A stretch of 11,676 nucleotides of DNA from Chloroflexota bacterium (GCA_005880175.1 VBJR01000040.1:1-11676); one strand, 5' to 3'; numbered from the stretch's first letter, positions 1-7,403 are shown. Numbers and translations are program-made. Notes: a model not told the origin generated them from the sequence alone.

Positions 1-2
1 AC

Positions 3-134
3 GGCCCCGAACTGGTGGCTCTCCACCAGGCTACCTACCTGAGACTGCTGGAGGTCTCCCCCGCGCTTCTCGCCGATGCGCTACAAGCCCTGCGCGGCGC
101 CCAAGACGAGATCCGGCGGGCTCACGGCACCTGA
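3..134 (+). CDS. C-terminal end of an unidentified protein (5'-truncated by window edge)
   Basis: An open frame enters from the left edge and ends at TGA 132-134. It gives 43 residues beginning GPELVALHQATYLRLL and ending IRRAHGT. The fragment is helical and amphipathic, with regularly spaced leucines and a charged tail (DEIRRAHGT), as in many regulator or enzyme C-termini. I do not recognise the family. Its codons favour G or C in third positions, which supports real coding. It converges on the minus-strand HTH gene, with a hairpin between the two. No function is assigned. Confidence 0.5.
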   Translation, partial: GPELVALHQATYLRLLEVSPALLADALQALRGAQDEIRRAHGT

Positions 135-187
135 ATAGTTACATAGAGGGAAACGACGTCTTTCGGCGACTCGCATCGGCGGGTAGC

Positions 188-216
188 ACGAGACGAGCGC
201 ATGGCGCTCGTCTCGT
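188..216. terminator. Perfect 13-bp inverted repeat between convergent genes
   Basis: The arms 188-200 (ACGAGACGAGCGC) and 204-216 are exact reverse complements around a 3-base ATG loop. The repeat lies between the stop codons of two convergent genes (134 and 232), the usual place for a bidirectional terminator. Neither side has a clear T-tract, so classical Rho-independent function is uncertain. It could also be a mobile-repeat remnant or a protein-binding site. Confidence 0.5.
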
Positions 217-231
217 CGTGGGAACAGGGAT

Positions 232-663
232 CTACGCCGCGTCCGAGCGCTCAGGCCGGCGTGCAGCGCCGTCGTGTCCGCCAGCCGGCAGCGGCCGGCG
301 GGTGGCAGCGGCCCCGGCCGTCCCGCCGGCCAAGCTGTCACCGTCATCCTGGTCTGCCACGGGCCGGGCCACCCCCTCGAACTTCAGCTTGAGCACAGTG
401 AGGATCTGCAAGGTGACGGTCAGCGACGTCGGGCGACCGGAGAAGAACCGGGAGGCCGTCGAGCGGCTGATGCCGATGGCGATGGCCAGGCCCGCCATGC
501 TGTCCAGATCGCCCTCCATCTGCCGATCGACCAGCGCCCGCCGGCAGCGCACCAGGTCGAGCTGGTACGGGATGCCCCGGAACTGAACCGTGACCGTTCT
601 GGGTCGCGATGCCATTCGTGCCATGTCGCGATCGTGTCGCATCGCCGGCAGCCAACCCTCCAT
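232..663 (-). CDS. Small helix-turn-helix transcriptional regulator (XRE-like)
   Basis: The predicted protein has 143 residues. Residues about 53-95 form a clear helix-turn-helix: a helix with MAGLAIAIGIS, a turn and recognition helix RSTASRFFSG, then a helix around LTVTLQILTVLKLKF. The SRSTASRFFSGR motif is typical of small XRE-type DNA-binding proteins. The last 30 or so residues are low-complexity Ala/Gly/Arg/Pro and probably disordered. The start is uncertain: ATG 663 is the longest, but ATG 642 (reading MRHDRD) and two ATGs just downstream are alternatives, and none has a well-spaced ribosome site. The gene is divergent from the larger regulator at 786, so it may control that promoter. 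Its targets are unknown. The domain fold resembles the small HTH upstream of the relaxase (6515-6799). Confidence 0.75.
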   Translation of the reverse strand: MEGWLPAMRHDRDMARMASRPRTVTVQFRGIPYQLDLVRCRRALVDRQMEGDLDSMAGLAIAIGISRSTASRFFSGRPTSLTVTLQILTVLKLKFEGVARPVADQDDGDSLAGGTAGAAATRRPLPAGGHDGAARRPERSDAA

Positions 664-732
664 CTGGAAGCAGGGTTTGCTCCGTATACGTGAAGGTCCT
701 GACCCGATGTGGTCTCACGACCGTCTCAGGTC

Positions 733-785
733 TGGACGCAGCGCGGACAGCACGCCATGATGGGTGTCCGATCGCGGGGGATGAG
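733..785 (+). promoter_or_regulatory. Possible promoter and ribosome binding site for the XRE/TPR regulator
   Basis: TGGACG (733-738) and CATGAT (756-761) are separated by 17 bases, each matching four of six sigma-70-type consensus positions. A purine-rich GGGGGA (776-781) sits 4 bases before GTG 786, which fixes that GTG as the start. On the opposite strand TATACG (683-688) could be the -10 of the divergent HTH gene, but no good -35 goes with it. The hexamers are only moderate matches. Confidence 0.35.
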
Positions 786-2084
786 GTGACCGAGAGAGAA
801 CACCAGGGTACGAAGCGAACCAGGCGCAGACGGCGGGGCGAAGGTTCTGCCGAGCTGGGACTGCGCATCAGGAAGGCGCGTATGAGGCGGGACCTGAGCC
901 AGGAGGCCCTGGCTCACCTTGTCGGTCGCTCGCCCGGCTGGATGCTCCAGGTCGAGAACGGCAGTGCCGATCCGCTCCACTCGGACCTCGTGAACATCGC
1001 CGACGTGCTGGACGTCGACCTGTCGGCCCTCGTCGCGGACAAGAAGGACGACCAGAACGCCGGTCCCCAACCCCTGCCAGCCACGCCCACGAGACGTCCG
1101 GCAACCGACGTGCTGCTCGATGTCGAACGTCTTCATCACGCGCGCCGTCGGCCCGGCAGCGTCGATGGCGACCTCCTCGACCAGCTCGCGACTCTCATCG
1201 GCTCCCACTGGCAGAGCTACCACACGACCGATCCGACCCTGTTGCTGCCGGTCGTCGCCACGCAGGTCGCCCAGCTCCGGCCGCTGGCGGACGAGTCGAT
1301 GGCTCCGGGAACTGCCCATCGGCTCCGGGTGCTGACGGCGGACGCTGCCTCACTCGCCGGCTGGCTGGCCCTGCGGCTGGAGGAGCGGGCAACCGCTTCG
1401 ATCTACTGGGCGCTGGCAGAGTCGCTCGCGGCCGATGCCCGCGACCAGGTCCTCCGCAGCTTCGCCCTCGTCTCGCGCTCCAGCCTCTACTCAAGCACCT
1501 TGCGCGGCGACCTCAGCGGGGACAACGGCCTCGCCCTGGCGTACGTCACAGCCGGTGCCGAAGCGGCGTCCGACGCCGGGGCCGTGCAGGTCGCGTGGAT
1601 GCTCGCCAGACGTGCCGAGGAACATGCCGTTCGGGGTGACACTCGCGCCGCCCACCGCGACCTCGGCGACGCGGCGGAGTGCCTCGGTCGGGCGCAGGGC
1701 ACGCCGAGCGGCTACTTCGCAGCGTGGGACCAGGCCCAGCTCGACGGCTACCGGGGATCGTGCGCAACGGCGCTGGGATCGCCGGAAGCGGTGGCCATCC
1801 TCGAAGGCTCGCTCGCATCCACTGACACGTCCCTGATCTCGCAGCGCACGGCAATCCTGGCCAACCTCGGTGCCGCCCACGCCCGTCTCGGACACGTCGA
1901 TGCGGCCTGCGAAGCCCTTGTGGAGGCAGTCACCGTCGCCGGACGCAGCAGCCTCGCGGTCGCGATCCGCCGGGCTCGCGGTGTCCGGGCCCGACTCGAC
2001 CCGTGGGCCGCCGCACCGGCTGTCCGTCACCTGGACGAGCTGATCGCCAGCCTGCCCTACCGGCCCGCGACGTTGGCGTGCTGA
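786..2084 (+). CDS. XRE-family regulator with C-terminal TPR-like helical domain
   Basis: The predicted protein has 432 residues from GTG 786, chosen for its ribosome site and because upstream in-frame sequence lacks coding character. A basic N-terminus (TKRTRRRRRGE) precedes a classic XRE helix-turn-helix at about residues 24-80: LGLRIRKARMRRDLSQEAL, then LVGRSPGWMLQVENG and DLVNIADVLDVDLSALV. The remaining ~330 residues are helical repeats rich in Ala, Leu and Arg (for example VAWMLARRAEEHAVRGDTRAAHRDL), resembling the TPR-like sensor part of actinobacterial regulators. It probably binds DNA and senses a ligand or peptide through the repeats. The frame runs into the flavoprotein gene. Its last ~10 residues (PYRPATLAC) are read out of frame from sequence that elsewhere encodes flavoprotein, so the native C-terminus may be replaced. 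Confidence 0.85.
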   Translation: MTEREHQGTKRTRRRRRGEGSAELGLRIRKARMRRDLSQEALAHLVGRSPGWMLQVENGSADPLHSDLVNIADVLDVDLSALVADKKDDQNAGPQPLPATPTRRPATDVLLDVERLHHARRRPGSVDGDLLDQLATLIGSHWQSYHTTDPTLLLPVVATQVAQLRPLADESMAPGTAHRLRVLTADAASLAGWLALRLEERATASIYWALAESLAADARDQVLRSFALVSRSSLYSSTLRGDLSGDNGLALAYVTAGAEAASDAGAVQVAWMLARRAEEHAVRGDTRAAHRDLGDAAECLGRAQGTPSGYFAAWDQAQLDGYRGSCATALGSPEAVAILEGSLASTDTSLISQRTAILANLGAAHARLGHVDAACEALVEAVTVAGRSSLAVAIRRARGVRARLDPWAAAPAVRHLDELIASLPYRPATLAC

Positions 2085-2563
2085 TCGAGCTGGCCCAGGC
2101 GGACGGCTGGGACGTCTGCTGCATCCTGACTCCTTCAGCCCGCAACTTCGTCGATGTGGCGGCGCTCGAGCGCCTGACCGGCCATCTCGTCCGCAGCGAC
2201 TACAAGAGGCCGGAGGAACCCGACGTCCTCCCGCCGCCTGACGCCATCATCGTCGCGCCCGCGTCCTTCAACACGATCAACAAGTGGGCTGCCGGGATCA
2301 GCGACACCCTCGCCCTCGGCCTGGTGACCGAGGCGATCGGCAAGGGACTCCCGATCGCGACCATCCCTGCCATCAACGCCGCGCAGGCGAAGCACCCCGC
2401 GTGGGAGCGGAGCGTCGCAACACTTCGCGCGGCTGGCGTGCGGGTGCTGCACGGCGAGGACGTCTACCCGGTGCACCCGCCCGGCGAAGGCGGCCAGTAC
2501 CTGCATCTCTTCCCGTGGCAGCGCGCCCTGACTGCCGTAACGGACTCCAGCTGTAGCAAGTGA
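2003..2563 (+). CDS. Flavoprotein (PF02441-type, UbiX/PPC-decarboxylase fold), N-terminal strand missing
   Basis: Recognisable homology starts at PARDVGVLIELAQADGWDV (about 2060) and runs to the stop. Key parts are ILTPSARNFVD, the loop DAIIVAPASFNTINKWAAGI and DTLALGLVTEAIGKGLPI, typical of the flavin-binding decarboxylase-like fold. Related proteins bind FMN and act on small molecules; the substrate here is unknown. Family members normally begin about 12-15 residues earlier with a first beta strand and loop before PARDVGV. Here that strand is absent and the frame instead runs back into the regulator's 3' end. In-frame starts are GTG 2003 and GTG 2078; the latter overlaps the regulator stop (2082-2084) and would allow coupled translation, but it loses the PARD segment. 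The gene is therefore either an N-terminally truncated pseudogene or translated as a shortened protein. The fold assignment is strong; activity is doubtful. Confidence 0.75.
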   Translation: MGRRTGCPSPGRADRQPALPARDVGVLIELAQADGWDVCCILTPSARNFVDVAALERLTGHLVRSDYKRPEEPDVLPPPDAIIVAPASFNTINKWAAGISDTLALGLVTEAIGKGLPIATIPAINAAQAKHPAWERSVATLRAAGVRVLHGEDVYPVHPPGEGGQYLHLFPWQRALTAVTDSSCSK

Positions 2564-2842
2564 CCGGCAAGCACAGCCGGCGGCCTGCCGACCGAGGCGT
2601 GTAGCGAGCCGGCGTCGCCCAGCGCTCCGCCATACTCTCGCCGAACCAATCACCACCATCTCGACCGTCATCACCACCATCGCGACGTTTCCTCCACGTC
2701 AGTCCGTCACGACCACCATCACCGATGCCCCAAATCACGGAGGCGGAGTTGCATCATCGATGCGAAGGGGCTGAGCGGCCGGCGGGGCGCCTCTTGGAGA
2801 ACCCAGCCGGTAGCAGCCCGGTCGTGCAGCCCGGTCGCTCGT
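2564..2842. other. Noncoding gap between the flavoprotein and Nudix genes
   Basis: About 280 bases contain no convincing gene. Right after the flavoprotein stop is a short hairpin, CCGGC (2564-2568) pairing with GCCGG (2576-2580), without a T-tract, so terminator function is weak. The middle holds the CACCACCAT repeats listed separately. A small GCATC-GATGC inverted repeat lies near 2752-2764. I see no tRNA-like or riboswitch-like structure. Confidence 0.5.
2650..2725 (+). repeat. Short imperfect tandem repeat of TCACCACCATC
   Basis: TCACCACCATC followed by [T/G]CGAC occurs at 2650-2665 and again at 2671-2686, a 21-base period. A third degenerate copy (TCACGACCACCATCACCGA) lies at 2707-2725. 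The repeats are in the noncoding gap upstream of the Nudix gene. They could be regulator half-sites or simple-sequence drift; the sequence does not decide. Confidence 0.5.
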
Positions 2843-3422
2843 GTGCATCAGATCGTGTCCGCCGTCGTGCCCTGGGACGACCGGGAGGCCGAGCAGAAGG
2901 CCGACATCCTGGACTGGCTCGCCACCGAGGACGACGTATTCCGGCGCGTCCGGCCCGCCACGCCTCCCAGGCACCTGGTGTCGTACGTCGTACTGGTGGA
3001 TGCGGCCCGGCAATCGATGCTGCTCGTCGAGCACCGCGACGCGGGCCGGCACCTGCCGGCGGGCGGTCACGTCGATCCCGGAGAGGACCCAGCGGTTACC
3101 GCGCTGCGGGAGGCGGGGGAGGAGCTCGACATCGCAGCCTCCTTCCTGCCGGGGATCGGGGCACGCCCGTTGCACTCAGGTGACGACTGTCGGCGTCTCG
3201 GCCGGGCACACCGACGTCAACCTCTGGTACGTGCTGAACGGCGACGCGGACGCGCCGGTCGCGGGTGATGCCCGAGAATTCGCCGGGTGCCGCTGGTGGA
3301 CGTTCGGGGAGGTGCTGGCCGCGGACCCGGACATCCTCGACCCGCATCTCCAGCGGTTCACGGCCAAGCTCGCCGACCGCCTGACAGCCGGTCGTCGACG
3401 CGAGTCCGACGAAAAGCCTTAG
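2843..3422 (+). pseudogene. Nudix hydrolase gene split by a frameshift
   Basis: From GTG 2843 the first frame reads VHQIVSAVVPWDDREAEQ, then the beta strands SYVVLVDAARQSMLLVEH. The Nudix box is at residues 75-97: G75 and E81 in GHVDPGE, then R89-E90 and E93-E94 in REAGEELD, with Asp where the box usually has its last Gly. After GARPLH (about 3173) the frame becomes nonsense, while the next frame continues exactly as the family does: QVTTVGVSAGHTDVNLWYVL to CRWWTFGEVLA and the stop at 3420-3422. The net change is one extra base or two missing bases between 3173 and 3180. Intact relatives hydrolyse nucleoside diphosphate-linked compounds. The box-bearing half (142 residues if read through) would be made without its C-terminal strands, so it is probably inactive. 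A sequencing error is the main alternative. Confidence 0.8.
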
Positions 3423-3489
3423 TTGCTAAGTTTCATGGGTAGGCAGGGTCGCGCATTTCCTCGCGTCGAGGCGAAGATCCTCTCCGGCA

Positions 3490-6475
3490 TCAGCGTGCCG
3501 TGCGCGGAGGCGGCCTGCTCGTTTCACGCCCCGTGACGACAGCTTGAGAACCGTTCTCAGCGGCTGTCGATCGCCGCGCCCACTCCTCGCGGCGCGTTCG
3601 CACGCGTTCGCGCAGCGCGCTCGCCTGCCAGCGCAGGAGCGACTCGCGTTCTCGCGTCTCGCGAGCGGATGGTCGCCGGCCACTGCGGTCAGCGCCGTCG
3701 AGCACCTCCAGGCGGACGTCCAGCGCGTGTGCCGGCCGCGCGGCCGGCGGCTGCCGCAGCTCGCGCTCGGCGCGATCCACGACCCGTGCCGCCTCCTCGG
3801 CGTCGGCGCCGTTCTCGCGCAGCCAGCTCCTCGCCCGCTGGCCCGGCGGCGTCCCGGCCACCCGGTCGATCAGCAGCGACGCCTGGACCCACGTGAGGTC
3901 CCGGGTCGGCACCTCGCCGCGCCGGGCCAGGGTCGCGACCTGGGCCTCGGTCATCGGCGCGTCCGTCCAGTGGACCGCCGGCACGCCGGTCGTGCCCGAC
4001 GTCGAGGGTGAACCCTCCAGGAAGTCCAGTGCCATCACCTGGGCGCGGGAGCGTCCGGCCGCCGCCACCAGGCTCTCGAACTCGGGCTCGGCGATCTCCG
4101 CCGCGTGGTGGTCCTCGTCGGGCGGCGGCTCGCCCACGTAGTAGAGATGGTTGGCCGCCGTGCCTCGGCTCAGGGCCACGTGCAGCGCCTCCAGGTGGAT
4201 CGTGTCGTCGCCGGCCAGCGTGAAGCTGGCGCCTCGGTACGTGGAGCCCTGGGCCTTGAAGATGGTCCGGCAGTATGCGAGCGCGAGCCGTCGCCGGCCT
4301 GCGGCATTCCAGAAGGTGGCCGGCAGCCGCACCTCGCGCGGTTCCGACTCGATCGTCTGCATGCGGATGTCGCCGCGGTCGCGGTCGATCGCGGTGACCG
4401 TCCCCAGGGTGCCGTTGATGACGCCCAGTGCGTAGGCGTTGCGGAGGACGATCACCTGGTCGCCCGCGCCCGCTCGTTCAGCTCGGTGACGTCGCGCCAG
4501 CCCGACGCCTGCATGACGGCCTCGCCGCTGGCGCGGGCGTCCCACCACTCGTCCACCATCGTCCGGACCAGCTCCTCGCGGTCGCCCAGGTGCAGCCGGC
4601 CGTGGGCGGCGTAGGCGATCATCGCCGGCCGCACGCGGCCCTCGCGAAGGTCGCCCAGCGCCTCGCGTTCCCACTGCTCGACCTGGCGCCGGTTCTCCAG
4701 CAGCCGGTGGGCGCCGAGGCGCGCGACCAGGCCCCGGAAGCCGCCGCCGGCGTCCACCGATGAGAGCTGCTTCGTGTCGCCGACCAGGACCAGCTTGGAC
4801 CGGCTCGCCGCCGCGTGGTCGAGGAGCCGCGCCAGCTTGCGACTGCCACACATCGACGCCTCGTCGAGGACGATCGTCGAGCGCGGCTCCAGGGGCGAGC
4901 GGTCGAGGTCGAGGAGGAGCCTGGCCACCGTGTCGCAGGCGTCGATCCGGGCGCCCAGGCGGAGCTCGTCGCGGGCGCGGGCGCTGGGCGCGCAGCCGAC
5001 CACCCGGATGCCGGCTCGCCGGCAGGCCGCCACGTAAACGCCGAGGGCCGTGGTCTTGCCGGTGCCGGGCGCCGCCTCCACGCACTCGACGCCGGCGCCC
5101 GAGCTTGCCAGCCGGGCGGCCATCTCGACCTGGTCCGCACCCAGGCTTGGCAGGCGCCCCAGCGCGGACCGCAGCGTCTGGTCGAGCACGTCCACCGGCA
5201 CGACGGCAACCCCGTCCTGTTGACGGCGCAGCGCGCTCGCCACCAGGCGTTCCTCGACGGCCAGCATCTCCGGCGTCGACCAGCGTCGCTCGCCTGTCGG
5301 CACCGACGCCACCACGCCGTCGCCGCGCCGGATCACGTCCTGGTCGCGGACCGCGCCGACGACCGGGAGCACGTCCGGCGATGCCAGCAGCGCGGTGGTC
5401 CGCTCGAGTACCTCGGTCACCGGGAGCCCGCGCCGGGCGTCCGCCGCCATCGCCTGCACGGCATCCCGGCGACCGAAGGTGGACGCCTGCTCGGTCAACG
5501 CGACGGAGACCCGCCGGTGGAGGTCGTCGTCGGACGCCACCGGGGGCACGCCCGCCCGGTAGAGCACGTCGGTGAGCTGGTCGGGGTCGAGGCCGGCCGC
5601 CGCCGCCTCCGCGCGCCAGCTGGCCCGCAGTTCCGATGAGGCGACGTGCTGGAGCTTGGCAGCTCGCGTCTCGCGCGCCGCGATGTCGAGCGCGTCCTGG
5701 GAGTCGGCTTCGACCGGCGCCAGGCCCAGGCGCTCGCGCTCGTCGTTGATCCGCTCGGTCACCTCGTCCAGCCGCTCGCGGATCTCCCTCGACCTCTTGG
5801 AGAACCGCTCGATCATCGCCTCGGGCACGCCGGCCACGTCGGCGATCCCGTTCTCCACGTCGGTCCAGTTCACGCCCAGATCGACCCTCAGCCGGTGGCG
5901 GAGATGCGACTCGTAGAGGTAGCCCGCCGACTTCGCGTACGCGTAGATCAGCCGGGCGTCCAGCGCGCCCCAGCGGCCGTCGTCGCCGCGGCACATGTTC
6001 GCGATCAGGACGTGGCTGTGCAGGTGGGGGTCGTTGGCCCGCGACGTGCGCTGCCGGTCTCCAGGTAGGCCATCGCCTCGCGCACCGCCTCGTCGTGCGC
6101 GTGCTCCACGACTTGGTCCAGGGTCCGCCCGCCGACCTGGATGCGGTCGCCGAAGGCCCACAGCAGGCTGACCGACTTGGGCGCCTTCCAGCAGGCGTCG
6201 AACCCGGGCGTCCGGGTGCCCGCGCTCGGCGGCGCGACCAGCCGTTGACCGATCCAGCCGGCACCTTCGGGCTGGGCTTCCGGCTGGTAGCCGGCCAGCA
6301 CGGCGAGGAGGGCCTGATCTCCGACGCGGCCAGTCAGGTCCAGTGATTCGGACCCGCCGCCCAGCCAGAGGCCGGCCACCTCGCCGCGCTCCGAGTAGTA
6401 CGTGGAGGCGTCAGCGCCGACCGATCGGAGGTGGTAGTCCTCGCGTCCGCGCCCGATCCTGGCGAGGCTCAGCAT
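3490..6475 (-). pseudogene. traA: MobF/TraA-type conjugative relaxase-helicase, broken in two places
   Basis: Three collinear pieces in different frames make one gene. Piece 1 (6475 to about 6060) is the relaxase N-terminus: MLSLARIGRGREDY with Tyr14, Tyr26 and Tyr27 in the place of the family's nicking tyrosines. Piece 2 (about 6060-4452) has RTSRANDPHLHSHVLIAN with two metal-binding histidines, then a RecD-like helicase with Walker A APGTGKTT, Walker B IVLDEASM and LVGDTKQLSS. Piece 3 (about 4470-3490) has the last helicase motifs, FKAQGSTYRGA and HVALSRGTAANHLYY, then a basic tail. Intact relatives nick the transfer origin, stay bound to the DNA end and unwind the strand for conjugation. 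Both breaks also lack about 25-35 codons of usual family sequence, and the first histidine of the HUH triad is not present (DRQRTSR where relatives have a His). The protein cannot be made intact. It follows the small HTH gene by 39 bases. The gene symbol is a family label. Confidence 0.85.
3538..3568. repeat. Strong palindrome near the 3' end of the relaxase gene
   Basis: TGAGAAC (3545-3551), one central C, and GTTCTCA (3553-3559) form a perfect 7-1-7 palindrome. Outer arms GACAGC (3538-3543) and GCTGTC (3563-3568) extend it with a small asymmetric bulge. It lies inside the last codons of the relaxase frame. The core fits the pattern TGANAANNNTTNTCA known for Zur/Fur-type sites. It could instead be a transcript hairpin or an operator left from another context. 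Confidence 0.5.
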
Positions 6476-6514
6476 GGTGCCGCATCCCGGCCGGGCGGCA
6501 GGCGACGAGGGCCG

Positions 6515-6799
6515 CTACGGCTCCTCGTTGGCCGCCAGGTCCTCGGCTCCGGGGATGACGTCGACCCTGGCCAGGTGGGCGACGATCTTCCGGAAGGAGC
6601 TCGGGTGGAGGCGCCGGCCCGCCAGCGCATGCGAGATGGTCGCGTCCGAGAGCCCGGACATGCGCGCCAGGTCGCTGCCGGTCAGCCCGCGCAGCCGCAT
6701 CTGGCGGCGCAGCACGTCGCCCTTGACGGCGACGCCGAACGAACCGGCCCCTCGCCTGCCGCCGGACCCTCCGCCATCTGACCGAACGCCGGTAACCAT
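6515..6799 (-). CDS. Small HTH (XRE-like) regulator upstream of the relaxase
   Basis: The predicted protein has 94 residues from ATG 6799; GTG 6808 in the same frame would add three. After a Gly/Arg-rich, probably disordered N-terminus comes a compact helix-turn-helix at residues about 28-80: VLRRQMRLRGLTGSDLARMSGL, then SDATISHALAGRRLHPS, then SFRKIVAHLARVDV. It ends in the acidic tail AEDLAANEEP. The candidate promoter puts transcription start near 6803, which favours ATG 6799 with an almost leaderless message. The stop is 39 bases before the relaxase ATG (6475), so both are probably one transcript. It most likely represses its own operon and perhaps the divergent gene through the palindrome at 6825-6841. 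That role is inferred from position. Confidence 0.8.
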   Translation of the reverse strand: MVTGVRSDGGGSGGRRGAGSFGVAVKGDVLRRQMRLRGLTGSDLARMSGLSDATISHALAGRRLHPSSFRKIVAHLARVDVIPGAEDLAANEEP

Positions 6800-6809
6800 C
6801 GATGACACG

Positions 6810-6836
6810 ATAATGGAGAATGGCCGTCATTGTCAA
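6810..6836 (-). promoter_or_regulatory. Candidate promoter of the HTH-relaxase operon
   Basis: On the minus strand a perfect TTGACA (6836-6831) is followed after 15 bases by CATTAT (6815-6810), which matches four of six -10 positions. The spacing is shorter than ideal. Transcription would start only a few bases before ATG 6799. The -35 lies inside the palindrome at 6825-6841. Confidence 0.45.
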
Positions 6837-6841
6837 TGACG
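6825..6841. promoter_or_regulatory. Perfect palindromic operator candidate between divergent promoters
   Basis: CGTCATTG, a central T, and CAATGACG form a perfect 17-base inverted repeat. It covers the -35 boxes of both divergent promoters (TTGTCA rightwards at 6830-6835, TTGACA leftwards at 6836-6831). A dimeric protein bound here would block both. The two adjacent HTH proteins are the obvious candidates. Extra ATGAC half-sites occur at 6802, 6865 and 6872. Confidence 0.6.
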
Positions 6842-6859
6842 CAAACCGCCTGATATAAA
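6830..6859 (+). promoter_or_regulatory. Promoter of the HTH/coiled-coil gene
   Basis: TTGTCA (6830-6835) and TATAAA (6854-6859), 18 bases apart, are close to sigma-70 consensus and stand out in this GC-rich sequence. Transcription would begin near 6866, only about 6 bases before ATG 6872, implying a leaderless or nearly leaderless message. No Shine-Dalgarno sequence precedes the ATG, which agrees with this. Confidence 0.6.
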
Positions 6860-6871
6860 CTTGGATGACCG

Positions 6872-7339
6872 ATGACCACCGACCTCCGCGCCGTCGTCCA
6901 GACCCTGATCGCCGAGGCTGACCGGCGAGCCGCCGCGGACCTGGACGAGAAGGTCCACAAGGGCGAGGCGCTCGCCCGGCTGCTGGCCGACCGCGAGGGT
7001 CTGCAGTACAAGCCGCCGTCGGTCCGAGCCTGGATGCGGGGCGACGCGATGCCGCCAGCGGACGTGCTGCTGGCGGTGGCGCGGAGCGTCGGCATGTCGA
7101 TCGATGAGCAGGCCAGCCAGCCGCCAGCCGACGCGGAGCCGGCGGCCAGCGACCGGCTGGAGGCCCTGGAGAGTCAGGTGGCGACGCTGTCGGAGATCGT
7201 CAAGCGTCTGGACGCAGAGGCGGTGAAGAGCGAGGTGCGAGCGCGCCGGCGTGACTGGGCACGCCAGTCAGAGCCGTCCGCCCCGCCCGAGCAGCCGATC
7301 CCCGGCAGCCGTCCGGCCAGCCGCGGCCGGGGGATGTGA
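6872..7339 (+). CDS. HTH-like DNA-binding protein with C-terminal coiled coil
   Basis: The predicted protein has 155 residues from ATG 6872. Residues about 30-80 look like a small XRE-type fold: EALARLLADREG, then YKPPSVRAWMRGDAMPPADV with SVRAWMRG as probable recognition helix, then LLAVARSVGMSIDE. After a Pro/Ala linker, residues 93-117 (SDRLEALESQVATLSEIVKRLDAEA) form a heptad-like coiled coil, probably for dimerisation. A basic stretch EVRARRRDWARQS (121-133) closely resembles the relaxase tail RVRTRREEWARRS. The C-terminus is Pro/Ser/Arg-rich. It is divergent from the HTH-relaxase operon, with the shared operator candidate between them, and the MNT gene begins 64 bases downstream. It may be an auxiliary mobilisation or regulatory protein. 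I do not recognise a named family. Confidence 0.75.
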   Translation: MTTDLRAVVQTLIAEADRRAAADLDEKVHKGEALARLLADREGLQYKPPSVRAWMRGDAMPPADVLLAVARSVGMSIDEQASQPPADAEPAASDRLEALESQVATLSEIVKRLDAEAVKSEVRARRRDWARQSEPSAPPEQPIPGSRPASRGRGM

Positions 7340-7403
7340 TCGATTCGGGCTGCGCCTCGATACCCTCGACCGAGTCCCCGGGCAAATCGCGGAGAATGAG
7401 TCC

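Noticed and set aside
2650..2725. CRISPR array
   Set aside because: Only two clear copies of an 11-16 base unit with 5-base gaps; there are no regular spacers of typical length.
4452..6264. Programmed ribosomal frameshifting to join the relaxase pieces
   Set aside because: I see no slippery heptamer at either junction, and family residues are missing at both, which points to deletion rather than recoding.
3490..6264. The 924-residue minus-strand frame taken as one protein
   Set aside because: Only its C-terminal third (after about 4470) has family-like sequence; the upstream part is Arg/Pro/Gly-rich nonsense in the shadow of the true helicase frame.
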